Shown: positions 44,635 through 57,725, counted from the stretch's first letter. The stretch is DNA of 64,000 nt from Membranipora membranacea (GCA_914767715.1 OU612071.1:13127493-13191492); one strand, 5' to 3'. The notes: generated by a model not told the origin, from the letters alone. A program made the numbers and translations.

Positions 44635-46559
44635 ACTTTATCAATTGATCTGAATACATTGAAAATGTATATAATTGATCTGATTTAAAAAATAAATGTT
44701 TGGTATTGTCATAAAATTTAAATATATAATTCAATATGATTGTGCGGTAAACTTGGTTGATGTAGTTTTCATTAATGTCAAGTGAATCTTATTGTCAAAT
44801 TAAAAATTTTAATTAAAAGTTTTTCAGAGATTTACCTAAGTAATAAATCTGAGGATGTTTGCTTGGCGAAAAATTATCCTTTGTCTTATGTTATGTGAGG
44901 GGGGGGGGGGGTAATGGTATGAGACTGTACACTCCAGAGAACAGGTGATTTAAGTGCCACCTGATATTTCGATAGCCCTGCAAAATTACAGTGCCTTAAC
45001 CATTTGAAAATCTCCAGTTTTGAAATGTTATGTTACACTGTGGCAGCACTTTCGTAAACTGGTATACATGTGCCCTTTATAATACAAGTGAGGTACCCCT
45101 GCATAGCTACAGCATAGTTTTAGAAAATGTTCTGACATTCTGTCTCATATACCTCATGCTCCTGTAATTTATTAGTACTAGTGAATTATTTCTAATGGGA
45201 ATCAGAGGTGCCGATGCAGAATTGTGTGATACACATGCCCAAAAAATTTTCGTTCCTAAAGTGTCATCAACTTATCCGCTTCAAATTATTCTAGCTGTTT
45301 TTGGTTGATATTTACGTTATGATTTATGGTTTTAGAGGATGTCTAGATACAGTTGTCAAGTTTGAAATTAAACGTTGTAATAAAATCGTATAATCCCAAG
45401 TCTGATGAGCCAACATAAAATGAACTATATCATATGCTTCTATTCAACCCTATTTATGGGTGTCTGCAAATCACCATTTCTTATATAACAGACTTGAATA
45501 CTTGAGAACGCACCATGAAGTGTCTGTTAGAGGCGGAGACCGAGTCCATTTTCCGCCTCTAATTACAGTGATCAGCCAATTGTCTTGCCTGTCTCCAGAA
45601 AATACTAATCATGATTAATCCCTGTGTCCCCCATCATTAGCCTGATCTCAAAAAATAAATCAAAGACCAAAGCTTGTTATAGTCAAGCAGTTACTTGTGA
45701 TAAAGTTTTGTCAGTTTCGCATGGTAAAATATTTCAATTCTCTACTTAGCATAAATTATTTATAGCGGCAAAGTACACTCCATGAAGAAAGGTAACTCCA
45801 ATTCTCGGCATGATGATGTCACAGTCTCTTGGATTTGCAATACAAGACGCAATCACTTCCAGGAGACTTGAACATCATAATGCAGAGAATGAGAGTTGGC
45901 TGCCTTAGATCTAATGCTAGATCAGCTTCCAAATTTTTGACTCGAGTTGGGCTGCCAGGCAGAGAACTCAAACAAGCCACAAAAAGCATAGTATGTGGGG
46001 TTAAAAGTGCATTTGTGTGTATTTGGCAACATCTAACTTAAGCATGAAGAGTTGGCAAGTTTTTAATTATTTAATGAGTGACGATGAGCAAATTGGTAGT
46101 AGGCTGAGCTGGTATTATGTCTTTAACACTCAAATGAAAGTGATTATATCTCTGTAGGGTGTAAAACCATTGTGATTATTAGTAAGATCTAAAGTATTGC
46201 AAAAATAGGCTAAAAATCTTGGCCCTCACATAAAAGGTTGGCGTAGGGAGACAGGAGATCACAGTCCGCTCTCCAACTTGTGTATGATAAGAGTGATGCT
46301 CAATGCGGTGAATTTGGTGAGGTGAACTATGGCACTACGGGCAGGTGCCTTGAAGATAGCAACTTTTCGCCGATTAGTTGATAATAGGCAAACCTCCCTG
46401 CACTGGTTTGGCCTATAGTATAAACATGAGCGTTAATGGGTGAACATGGTTGCAGTGAAGCAATGGATTGGTAAGCAGCCTCCTGGGCTGCCCTACATTG
46501 TAGACACTCCGATTATATCAAGTGATCATAAAATTACTCGCTCATAAATACACAGGGGT
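44634..46559. other. No recognised gene
   Basis: A G12 tract near 44898. A 70-codon plus frame (45829-46041) has no recognisable domain. Confidence 0.4.
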
Positions 46560-46700
46560 GGCTTCTTACTGCTGGCACGGCCGTGAGGAGGTTGTACTAG
46601 AGATGGACAGCGGAACAGCACTTGGCTCATGGTTTCTAGCTGAAGGCCTCTGTGTTGTGAATTGGTATGCACACTGCTGTATCTTATTTAATCCAATCAT
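46560..46700 (+). repeat. Dispersed repeat R7 copy 1
   Basis: ACACAGGGGTG, GCCGTGAGGAGGTTGT, CTAGA, CAG.GCTTG and TTGGTAT recur in order at 57598-57725. It lacks clear termini. Confidence 0.65.
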
Positions 46701-47689
46701 GTGAAACACAAGGCAATCCGCCAATAATTGGAATTTATTCCGATCTATTATCTGTGGAAACATCATTATGCAGTCATGGTACAGATGGTGATATAAATTC
46801 CAAATTTTTCTAAATGATCAGAATTTTAGATAAATGATCTTCAAATACAAAAACATTTTCCACCCGTTTAGCTGTAATTAATTGCCACTATATGCTCCAC
46901 CTAGAAATAGATGTTTCGATTAGCCTCCATGCTTTGTACAAGAACAGATTGAAACACTCTTATAATTGGGTCAAAATTACTGGAGAGTTTCAACAATATT
47001 TTATTGCTAATCAGAAATAATGTTTGTAAATACAATATTTAATACCATACAATTTACTGGCTACACAAATAGAAAATCAATGCATAGTCAAGAAGCCAGT
47101 TCTGCAATAAATGATATTTGATATTTCAATGGGAATTATTGACTTCTTTATTAATTTTGAGAAATATCAGTATTTAAATTAAATTGAAGCTGCAATTTAT
47201 CAGGCATTCAGAATTGATAATAAATTAATGTTCGTATCAAAGATGAGCAGAGCAGACAATTTCTAACGCAAAACATGTTTCGTTATTATGATTGCTTTAA
47301 ATTTCCCAGTTCAAAAGTATTGTTTAACTTATGCAACCTAATCTGCACATATACAATAATGATGGTTGTGCATTCAGAAAATCAAAAGAATGTAAAACAA
47401 AAGTTCAAGAAGAAGGAAATAAAGTTGTAAACAGGAACTTAAAAAACACAAATTCGATCTGATCTTATTCTAGGGAAAGCAAGCTCCCTCCTCATATTTT
47501 TCTCTCACAGCCAAAGGATCTTTCATTTAGACAGTGCCAATTAACAATCTTGTTCCGACAAATACCTCAACAACTATAAGTATTCCGTGGATAGCCTGTC
47601 GCATATTCGACCCACTTGGGGCCGAATACCCGAGCAGAACTATTTCATTCATTTTGCTCATGTTTATTTTATATGGAGTCTCATAGAAA
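46701..47689. other. No recognised gene
   Basis: AT-rich, nothing supported. Confidence 0.4.
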
Positions 47690-48060
47690 GGTTTTAATTA
47701 TACACATTATTTAAATGCTTGCGATTGAACCCTCCAAAAAGACGGAGATTGGATTTCAATTCTTTGTCTGATAAAAAGGTTTAATTATATACATTATTTA
47801 AATGCTCGCGATTGAACCCTCCAAAGAGACGGAGATTGGATTTAGCTTCTTTGTCTGATAAAAAGGTTCAATTATATACATTATTTAAATGCTTGCGATT
47901 GAACCCTCCAAAGAGGCGGAGATTGGATTTAGCTTCTTTGTCTGATAAAAAGGTTCAATTATATACATTATTTAAATGCTTGCGATTGAACCCTCCAAAG
48001 AGACGGAGATTGGATTTAGCTTCTTTGTCTGATAAAAAGGTTCAATTATATACATTATTT
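47690..48060 (+). repeat. 87-bp tandem repeat (29 codons per unit), about 4.2 units
   Basis: Unit starts at 47724, 47811, 47898 and 47985 are exactly 87 bases apart. Because 87 is divisible by three, one frame stays open from 47783 to TGA at 48061. It encodes three repeats of NPPKRRRLDLASLSDKKVQL plus YTLFKCLRL. Differences between units 2-4 are synonymous (AGA/AGG), while unit 1 is more diverged and followed by an in-frame TAA. There is no ATG in frame and no convincing splice acceptor. It could be a coding minisatellite or a pseudogene exon. Confidence 0.85.
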
Positions 48061-48894
48061 TGAAGTGGTTGACGCCATCTGGTATAACCTGCTCCCATCC
48101 TCTTGGCTCCATTCTCTTTATCTGAAATCTCCTGAGCTGTGAGAACTTGAGATCTCACAGCTTCTGCCCTCCCTTTTTATTGACTCTCCTGAGTCATCCG
48201 AGAAAGCTGTGAGGTTATCTCACAAGCCTTCATACCAAAGTTCTGATGTTGAATCTACCGTTCTTGCCATCTGAATGTCTCATCTTCTTTTCTCAGCCCT
48301 ATCCAAATACATCCATATGTATATAACTCTACAAAGCATAGACATCAAATATTTACATTGACATCATAATAGGCTCAGTTGGCTGATATGATGAGTTTTG
48401 ATGCCCCAGTCAATTCATAATTTTGGCTTCCCTTTCACAACGCGATGCTTTTGTCAGCAACCCAGGAAAAGTTAAATGTAGACAAAGTGCTCTATACTTT
48501 TTCATGGTAGGAAACTAGAAGATTTTTTAAATACCCAGCTGTGTACCTTGCTCTGAGGGAGAATGCATTTGTCAACAACTGAACTCGGTGTCCTATATAT
48601 AAATTTTTATTAGAACTATCATTGTTTTCGACAAAACAAGTTTATGTTAGACAATTCAATCAATTCACCTCCTACAGTGTAAAAACATGTTCTTCAATAT
48701 GTCCATCGAATCTGTAACAATATGATTGATTCATCGAACTTCTTGTGATAAGGGTGCAGGTAGTAAAGTATCTGATGAATGATGCATATAGAAATATGAA
48801 ATACTAATTTGCTAGCTAGTTAAAATTAAGTGAATTTAAGGAATTTTCTGTCAACCATTGATCGATTTACACTAAGAATTTGGCTAACACGATA
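48061..48894. other. No recognised gene
   Basis: Nothing supported. Confidence 0.4.
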
Positions 48895-49018
48895 CCCTGA
48901 CAAATGGACCACACACAAATTGGACCACACACAAAATGGTCCACAAGACAAATGGACCACGCACCAAATGGACCGCAAGACAAATGGACCACATGACAAA
49001 TGGACCACAAATGGACCT
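48895..49018. repeat. Short imperfect tandem (ACAAATGGACCAC)
   Basis: Seven to eight imperfect copies of a 15-19 bp unit around ACAAATGGACCAC. It directly abuts the 172-bp satellite, whose units also contain GGACCACACTGGACC, so the short array may have arisen from it. Confidence 0.85.
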
Positions 49019-49759
49019 CATGGTGATTAACTATAGCTAGAGGTCTGTAACTTAGCACACATAGTATCAGTTGATATAGCAAAAAAAATTCAAAAAAGCT
49101 TTTACTTTACTAAAATAGCACTGAAAACCCCATTTTTTTGGGTAAAAATGGGAAAAAAAACTGGACCACACTGGACTTCATGGTGATTTACTATAGCTAG
49201 AGGGCTGTAACTTAGCACACATAGACAATGGCATAGTATCAGTTGATATAGTAAAGAAAATTTCTAAGAAACTGTTATAAACTATAATAGCACTGAAAAC
49301 CTCATTTTTGGGGTAAAAATGGGAAAAAAAACTAGACCACACTGGACCTCATGGTGATCTACTATAGCTAAAGGTCTGTAACTTAGCACCCATAGACAAT
49401 GGCATAGTATCAGTTGATATAGCAAAGAAAAATTCCAAAACAGCTTTTACTTTACTAAAATAGCACTGGAAACCTCATTTTTTTGGGGTAAACATTGGAA
49501 AAAAAACTGGACCACACTGGACCTCATGGTGATTTACTATAGCTAAAGGGCTGAAACTCAGCACACATAGACAATGGCATAGTATCAGTTGATATAGCAA
49601 ATAAAATTTCTAAAAAAGCTTTAACTTTACTATAATAGCACTAAAAATCTCATTTTTTTGATAAAATGGGATAAAAAACTGGACCACACTGGACCTCATT
49701 GTGATGTACTATAGCTAGAGGTCTGTAACTTTGCACACATAGACAATGGCATAGTATTA

Positions 49760-50390
49760 CCGTAAGGTTGCGTATTGTAGCCGCGTGGTTAATGTCCATG
49801 AGTGGTTAAAACTCAGTCAAGCATACCACGGTTATAAAAAGACCATTGTTTCCAAATTCTATAGGCAGGTGGCTAATGAGTGAACATATATACTAACTCA
49901 GTTGTGACAAGCTAGCAGCGACTAATATCTCTCATTTTTATTAGCAATCTGCAACCTTAGAAGACACATAAAATTGTTGAGTTCAATGTATTGGCAATGT
50001 CAATGTTTAGGTTGATTGACTCGTTAGAGAACTATCTTAAATCATCATCAAATAAGAAACAATCTGACAAATAATTCGCCAATCAGGATTCTTCTTCTTC
50101 ATCAGTTGATGCAATTTCATATTATTATGGCAGGCAGAAATGTATCATACTGTAGGTCAGTAGGAAAGCTGTGGGCTCGGGTCAGGTCTGTGCAGTGTTG
50201 TTGGAGGGAATTAGCGTGTAACATATAGTGTGCACATTTCTTGATCATTATATTGCCTGGGCTGCTAAATATTGTGGTTCAATGACAGTGGGCTTGCTGG
50301 TGTGACATGGCTAAAATCTGTGTTTTGTTTCTTAAAATAATCCAGGACTGTTCACCAACAAGCCAGTGGTTACAATATGCGACCTTACGG
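49760..50390. mobile_element. TA-flanked TIR element (631 bp) in the satellite
   Basis: The left end, CCGTAAGGTTGCGTATTGTA, and the inverted right end, CCGTAAGGTCGCATATTGTA, match at 18 of 20 bases, each next to TA. Satellite units read GTATCAGTTGATAT here; the disrupted one reads GTAT-TA-element-TA-GTTGATAT, fitting insertion at a TA made by one C-to-T change. TA duplication suggests the Tc1/mariner type; no transposase is present. Confidence 0.8.
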
Positions 50391-50746
50391 TAGTTGATAT
50401 AGCAAAGAAAATCTAAGAAAATTCATGTACTTTTGTAAAAAAATCTCCTAAAACAAGATTTTGATGGGTAGAATGTCCTACAACACTAGACCGCAACAAG
50501 ACTTCATTTTGGAATACGCTACCTATATGACTGAAACATGATACAGATACTCAGTGATATAGTAACAGTGGAAGAAATCTAAAAAAAATGATGTACTATT
50601 GTGAGAAATCTTGAATTCAAAGCTTTTCAGGGGGTAGAATTTTCTGAAGAAAACTGGACCACAACTGGACATCATGGTGGAACACTCAAGTTTGACGTCT
50701 ATAACTTGGTATAGATAATGATTATAACATTGATAGTTATAAAAAC

Positions 50747-51392
50747 GGGTCGTACGATACCCCCCACCCCTACCCTACCCTCGAAAACCCCTACACCTAC
50801 CCTACACTTACACCATGAAGATGAAGATGAAGAAAAAATTCAGAAAAGGTTTTGATACTTATTTGAAAAGATGGGGGCAATTCAATATTGTCTAGGCTGT
50901 TTATATCTTAGAAAACTGATGACAGTGTTGTAATCCTATGGTTTTGGGCAGTATAAGATCAAAACTTACTCTGTGGATTCAATTTCGACTGCCATGACTG
51001 ACTCGCAGTTAATAAATTGCAGTTCAGCGGTAAATTAATCTCAATAAAACACAGACTTGAAATATAAAAATTTATTTAAGATTAACCCTTGACCTTTTCA
51101 ATGTATTGATTTTGATTATTGTTAAGTAGTAAGTAAATAAGTACCACAAACGGATACACTATAGTGGCAATTACTACTACATATAGACGCTATCTTACTT
51201 ACTAATTGGTGCCAGTGTCTGTCTCATTCTCTTACTGTTGTTTCATCAGATGCCTTCTCTAAGCAAAGAAATAAGTTTATTTCTTTGGTTAGGAGTTGCT
51301 CCTCCATGGTGTAAGTCTAGGGGGTTTCGATGCGTAGGGTAGGTGTAGGAGTTTTCGAGGGAAGAGTAGGGGTAGGGGGTATTGTACGACCC
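50747..51392. mobile_element. Mutator-like element (646 bp), 9-bp target duplication, long TIRs
   Basis: TATAAAAAC flanks both sides (50738-50746, 51393-51401). The ends are GGGTCGTACGATACCCCC and, inverted, GGGTCGTACAATACCCCC. Similarity continues through CCCTCGAAAAC.CCTACACC for at least 60 bp, and patchily to CTTACACCATG. A 9-bp duplication with long TIRs is the MULE hallmark. Non-autonomous. Confidence 0.85.
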
Positions 51393-51680
51393 TATAAAAA
51401 CTAAGAAAATCTTAAAGAAAGTGTATACTTTTTAAATAAACCCTCAAAAACAACTATTTTTAGGGGTAAAATTATTTTTTAATGTTGAATTCATTGTATA
51501 AGGTACTATAGCTACAGATTTGACTCTTGGTATACATATTCGAAATCATATTTATTGCTACAAGAATTAAACAAATATCTGTTTAAGAGTGTACTTTTGT
51601 AAGAATAACTCCAAAAAGTGAAACTGAAGGGGTAGAATATGATTCAACAACTTCCTTTTTAGGAGTAGAATTTTCTATAA

Positions 51681-53005
51681 AGCAATATTTCAGTGAGAGA
51701 GAGAAGTTTGAAATGCTTTGAACTGAGTATTTCAATTTTCAGTTTTAATGTTATGAGAAGTACATCTGTTCCAAGATTGAGGTCATTGCTTCACAGGATC
51801 AGTCTTAGGAGTGAAGCAGCAGCTTGCGACAAAATTGATGCTGGAAAGGGTAAAAACAACTAAGTTTCAAAGTCAACTTTCATTTCATATTGTGCTAGAA
51901 GAGTGTTTTCAAGTATTGGTTATAGGTGACACCTGGAATTATCTTTTGAAAAATCCAGCAAACCAACCACACATACCATCTACTTAAACCTTCTTCAACG
52001 TATAAATCATCTTTTTGCTCACGCCTGTTTGTCACAATAAGACCTCACTGTGACACCGCTGGCTGGTGTATTGTAGTGCTTACTTACACATAACACTTTT
52101 TTATGACTGCCTCAAACAACTGCAGTATGGCATTGACCACTTTGGTTTATCTGATATCAACGTTCAGCTTGAAACATTGTTCTATATTTTGAATGTGAGG
52201 ACGCTTGAACATAGTTGGAGATATTGCAAATGACAAATTTGTCAATTTTCTACAATCAATTTCAGTTACAGACTTCACGTCACAATTATCAAGGTTATTC
52301 TAGTTTTGCTAGTTAACATTTCCATGTGACACCCATGCATTTCCCGCGTCGCGTTGAGGCTGTCGGTAAAATCCCCTCCTTAGATAAAGATCACAGATTT
52401 TTCTTGACTGAATACACGTCGGTTAATATGTAATTGAGACTGGGCATTATTTGGCAAGCTCAGAATTTTGTCTTTATTGGACTTATTGTAGCTTTGTCAG
52501 GCGGCTAATTTTTTTCTTTTTTGCATAGTTTTGTATTTTTGGCCGTAGTTTGAGGAGTTTTCTTCTATTTTCAGCGTCTTGTCTTCGTAGGTTAGGGCTT
52601 TGCTTTTTTCTTGGTTTCATAGGCATTTATTAGCTTTTGTCATTTATCACAAGGAAAAAATATAAATAAATTGATTGCACTAAATTCTTGCAGTAATAAT
52701 GTTGATGTTACTGTAATTTGTGAGGTCTAAATTTAAACCTCTTGCATCCATACATTCCTAATTTAGTATTGACATTGAACTTCACCCCAGTCAGGTCCAT
52801 TCCAAATGGAACTCAAACTACTGGAGAGCAAAAATTTATGTACCAACACTGCATGTGAAGTAGAAAGATCCCTATCTGTGTCTTTAATACAGAGAAAATC
52901 AGGATTTCTAGTAGAAAGGGTGTAATGGTGTTTAGGTGATAGCTCGCAAGAAGTCTGTCGATGACGCAATGATTGGATAGTACAATGTTCACTGGGATGA
53001 ATCAT
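51681..53005. other. No firm gene
   Basis: A minus-strand frame (52763-53005, 80 codons) has protein-like composition (LSPKHHYTLSTRNPDFLCIKD, with a C-terminal IWNGPDWGEV) but no recognised domain. It could be a transposon fragment. Confidence 0.3.
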
Positions 53006-53639
53006 AAGCTTATTTCATCAACCCTGATGATGAGAAGCCAGGGCTATCTTCTATTTACCCATTCATTTTAGATTTGCCATAGTTCCTTTGTACATGTAAA
53101 ATACTATGTTATGGCCTCATCCTCCACAGTAGGACAAAGCATCGAATATTATCTAAACATGATTGAAATTATTAACAAATTCATAACATGATGCTCGAAT
53201 TCATTTTCATTTTTCCACGTTAATTTGCTTCAATGAGCCAGCTTGTCCCTGTTTTAACCAACAAATACTTCAGGGTGAAAAATTTTCTCATTCATTTAGT
53301 CTGTTCTTGACTCAAGTTTTGCCCCAAATTCATCACTCATCATTAGTGATCATCATCTCCTGAATAAACAAAGGATGATATAGAAAGCTACTGTTACTCC
53401 TTGATTAAACCTTGAACTTAACTTTGATATGTGTATTTCTCCTGTAGATGAATGATGCCCATATAACTTTTTTTCTACCAGTATAAACAATGTGAGGCAA
53501 AAAAATATATTCGAAAACATTGTTTCTCAAAATAATCAACAAAAAACTTTTGCAATAAAATAATGCCACGCAAACCTTTTTCTAATGGTCCAATTTATTT
53601 CAATTTTTTAATGGGCATTTGCAAAAGTATCCTTCAAAT

Positions 53640-53815
53640 AGGCAATTGTTCCATAGCGTCTACCAAATGAATCTCTTAAAATTTTAGACCAAATTAGCAG
53701 GATCTCCACAATGCATCTAGAGTCTGGAATTCCAATCATTTCAACAAGTTCAGTGCCAAAGGAATACCCACACTGATATTAATTTTGTTATATATGAGAT
53801 CGTAGCTTAGCAGCC
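53640..53815 (-). repeat. Repeat R4 copy 2
   Basis: Inverted counterpart of 37160-37345, lacking the 29-base micro-insertion. Confidence 0.7.
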
Positions 53816-54039
53816 TGGTCTGCCAGATAAGGCTCTTTTGGTTATATTTAAGCAGTTGAGATATAGACCTATAAGCTAATTGATTGCATTGACAAGGTTG
53901 TAGCAGATGTTGAAAGCTCCCAGCTTATTGGTATGTGTCGCATTGATATATATAGACCTTACAGTGACCACCAGCCATTCTGTACAAACCAGTGTTATTG
54001 TTTCATTGAATGATGTGCCTGTTTGATTTGCCCTTGGCT

Positions 54040-54540
54040 CATGCTCAGAGCATCTGCGGCCAAAAAACACAGAATGCCATTCACCCTTGAACATCCCACG
54101 GAGAGTAGATTATAATGCCATCGATCAGTACTATATACGCTATGACGCCACAAATGTGTTTCGCTAGCAGCAACAGGCATATTTTTAGTGGTATTTGCAA
54201 ATATTTGTGTCAATCATCTGTTCTGTGAAGAAATTATGGCATCATTTTCATGTCTTCTCTCTCCATTTGACATTTAGGACGATAAATACAATGTATATCC
54301 TCGCCGGTGAGCAATGTTGTAGTTTCTTATTGGCAACAAAGTGTTGACTGAATTCTGCTAGAACAGTCTAGCTGATGTATTCAAATATGCAGTTGTTGCA
54401 AACATTCACAGATCACACGAAAAATAATCTACGGTACTGTACTATACATAAAAGTTGAACATAAAGATTCTGTCGGCTTATCATAACAGTACTCGGAGTT
54501 TTCTGTGCTTACAGTTGTGAGCGGACAACTTTTTACACAT
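54040..54540 (+). repeat. Diverged duplicated segment, copy 2 (empty hAT site)
   Basis: Collinear with 38740-39570 without the insertion at 38857-39260. The corresponding point reads GTGTTTCGCTAGCAGC. Confidence 0.7.
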
Positions 54541-55954
54541 AATCTCTTCGACGATATTCCTGATTCTCAAGATCAGCCTAAGTTTGTTATTTTCGTAGCA
54601 AACTGACTATCCATAGCCTTGTTCCTGTTTTTGAAGATCATTCTTTACATGTCACAGCCTGCATTATCAGAAAATTGGTCAGATGCTGTATATGATTGGT
54701 AGAAGACCAAGTAAGTATTTAGAATTGGGAGACTCTGTATTCATCGTTGATCAAGCAGCACTCATACAGACTTAATTTTGAATCAGCAGTTCAGATCCTG
54801 ATGAATGCTGTTACTCTAAAACTTGGGAATGAACGATGATCTGCCCCCAGTTTCAGTAAACTATCAGTATGCATAAAGACGATAAATTGGTTTTGGGATC
54901 TTCTCGTGGAGGGATGAGGCATTGCTTGGTTTTAGAGGGATTGGATAGAAATTGGATATCATTGTGTTTCCATGCAACATTCCTGCTAAGCTCATCACTC
55001 TCAAGTTCAATCATGATGAAACAGAATTAAAAGACATTCCCCAGTCGGAAATTGAACCTGGGCCTCCCCTTATAATTACTCAACTTACGTTTTCATTACC
55101 AATCAACCTTGAACTCTATATTTTAGTCATTCTAACATATAAAATATATTTAATCTCAAACCAAAAATGTTTTGCAATTCAATTAGGGCTGGTAAAAAAT
55201 GAAAATAAAACTATTTATATTGAATATCGAATCACCTGAAGTGTGTGCTAACTTACAACTCTTGATATCCACAATTGTTTGTGGTTGGTGCTACTTTACA
55301 GTGACATATGACGCAGTAACCAAGACATTGCGCTGATCTCTTTGTTGACAGAGCATCAAGCAAATCATCACAGAACGAAACAAGATGCTGGTTACAGTCA
55401 GCAGAGACAGCTTGCAATGAAAGTTATCACCTTTGTTAGTAAATGAAGTGTGTTTCCAACAGTGTTGCATTATAGTACAATTCTAGAAACATGATCAAAT
55501 GATTGTCTTTGAAACAAAAGAGATGATTTATACATTAACTGGCAACCAGCTAGTTGAAAAAAACATGATGCTTGACAAGCCCAAGCTTTCACAGGCAACT
55601 ATTGACTGAACAGACACAATCAAGCCTTTATCCAACGCGTGAGTTTTTGAGGTTGACATAGTTTTCTTACTTCTTCATCATTATTTATCCATGACACGGT
55701 ATCCTTAAGATCTAAACAAAAATATTGAAACCGAAGAAAAGAATCTAAGGAAGTGCTCTGGATCATCTGGATTGAGCTGATTTGCATGGGCATTGCAGTT
55801 CATGTTAAGGGCCTCTGACAGGGTGTTAATATCTATGGCTGCCAGTCGATCGCTAAGTCTAAGTCTAGAGCACAGATACAGTACCCGGTATTTTTAGTCC
55901 CGTTCCACAAGGACCTGGCTAGGATGAATGACGCACCGGTACCAAATCAGAAAA
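54541..55954. other. No recognised gene
   Basis: A 95-codon frame at 54952-55239 includes an inverse B-box-like GAAATTGAACC and is not supported as coding. Confidence 0.4.
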
Positions 55955-56018
55955 GACTGGAACTGAACCTGGACTTCAAAGACCACAAGTCTGCACCATT
56001 AACCATCAGACCACTCAA
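55955..56018 (-). repeat. tRNA-like SINE head relic
   Basis: On the minus strand TGGTCTGATGGTTAATGG (A-box-like) is followed about 30 bases later by GGTTCAGTTCC (B-box). Downstream lies GTACCGGTGCGTCATTC, not a pairing acceptor stem. Probably a SINE fragment. Confidence 0.45.
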
Positions 56019-56429
56019 GTTGCTGAAAGGGAATCAACCAGCTGATCTGGACGGCAAAACCCTAGATCAGCCATTGTCAGCTTTGTGACAGGATATTTTT
56101 TCTCAAGATACTCTGTTATCAGACTTTATATATATATACCTTTATTGTCAATATACAATCATCTTTAGTAATGTTTTTCATGCAGTGACAGAACAAAACA
56201 AAAAAACTTCTCACCCCCTTTATCCAAAATTGATGAAGCTGACTTGACCTAGCAGTTACACTTAATAGGTCTGTCATTTAAATCTGGTTGTCTGTCCTAA
56301 CAAAAATTTAACCATTTACTAATAAGATTCGGGTGAAATTTTTATTATCATTGTCACACTTCTATTGTTGATCAGGAACACGACTCCAGAGATGACATTC
56401 ATCTGGTGCGCAGAGCAAACACAGTCCAT

Positions 56430-56640
56430 GTTGCTTATATTCTGTGCATCATCATTCCCATGTGCAGTCACAGCGACGTTGCGCAAAGCACATTGTTGTT
56501 ACATCATGTCAAGTTTTGGTGCCACTTATTCAATTCATTGTTCATGCTGTTACTGCGACATTGCGCGTAGCGTATTGGTGTTACATCATGTCTAGTTTAA
56601 CTGCCAGTTATTCGAATCATTGTTCTTGCTGTTATGTGTA
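56430..56640 (+). repeat. Tandem repeat of about 84 bp, 2.4 units
   Basis: Repeats of GCGAC.TTGCGC, TGTTACATCATGTC, GCCA.TTATTC.A and TCATTGTTC at about 84-base spacing. Confidence 0.8.
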
Positions 56641-57597
56641 GAACGAGGCTGACTTGAGATGTGGATGACTAGCTGTACGAGCGGATCAGGAGAAAATATC
56701 TATGATGTTGCAGCTGAGGGCCATGTTCAACAATGCGGTAGCTTAATGTGACTTTACTTGATATTGAAATCAAGGCAAGTAAAACATTGGTCAAATGATA
56801 GTTGAAATCAGATTGACTATATGAGTTAAATATCAACTTGCAAATTTTATTTAGGATTTTTCAGAAATGCAGGCATGTCAAAATGCACATTAAGCACTTT
56901 CAAATCACATACGCAGCGCTTCATGCCCAAAATATTTTGAAAATTAAGAACAGAAACACATTTGATCTCAGTTGACTCATTAATGAACAACAACAAACCA
57001 ATTACTTTGGTTTCATTTATGTAATTTAGCATCACTTATACATGTGTCAATATTTAACATATATGCCTTAGCTTGGGGCAATGGGGGACCATTTGAGTGG
57101 CTTTGTAGGACAGTTGGGTATACTTTATTACTTATTGACCAAGCTGGACTAAGTTAATATATGTTGGTTTTGGAGAGTTTAAGTGATGATTAACGATGGC
57201 CACCTCATCAAAGTGCATAGCCGTGAACAAGCTTATAGCTTATGACTCTCTATTCTCTCCCTTGTCAGTTCTCACTCCATATCCCTGGTGGATGCTGATG
57301 CACTGGTGGCCTGGTCTTTTCATCTGATGTTGTTTATCATCGTCGCTGCTCTGCTTTAGACAGCTTCCAGTTTATCAGAGTGAGTTTTGCGTAGGCTACT
57401 GTCCTGTTGGGAGCATGAGTATTCCAATGTCAAGCCATTAGTTTGCATGCCTTTTTACTAAGCTTCAGGAGGCCTGAAGGTATAGTAGGCCTGAGATGGC
57501 TTTGTCCCCTAGAGACTTTTGCAATGATTTGATATGTGTTGTCATCAACATAAACAATACTGAGGGTCAGATGAGATGGATCGTGATGCTAATCAAC
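56641..57597. other. No recognised gene
   Basis: Nothing supported. Confidence 0.4.
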
Positions 57598-57725
57598 ACA
57601 CAGGGGTGTCTCCATGCTTCTGGGGCCAGCCGTGAGGAGGTTGTGCTAGAAAAGGCCTGAAAACAGTGCTTGCCTAGTGGTCTCCAGTGAGGACCTGAGT
57701 TGGTATACAAACCACTGTAATTTGA
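57598..57725 (+). repeat. Dispersed repeat R7 copy 2
   Basis: Second copy of 46560-46700. Confidence 0.65.

Larger units (their letters stand above)
49010..51680 (+). repeat. Satellite of about 172 bp, decaying rightwards, with two insertions
   Basis: CTGGACCACACTGGAC recurs at about 49161, 49332, 49507 and 49679, with GTATCAGTTGATATAGCA and ATAGCACTGAAAAC inside each unit. After 50392 more diverged units continue to about 51680 and contain GTAGAATTTTCT. Elements occupy 49760-50390 and 50747-51392. Confidence 0.88.

Noticed and set aside
48895-49760. CRISPR-like array
   Set aside because: Repeats are contiguous tandem units without unique spacers, in a eukaryotic satellite setting.
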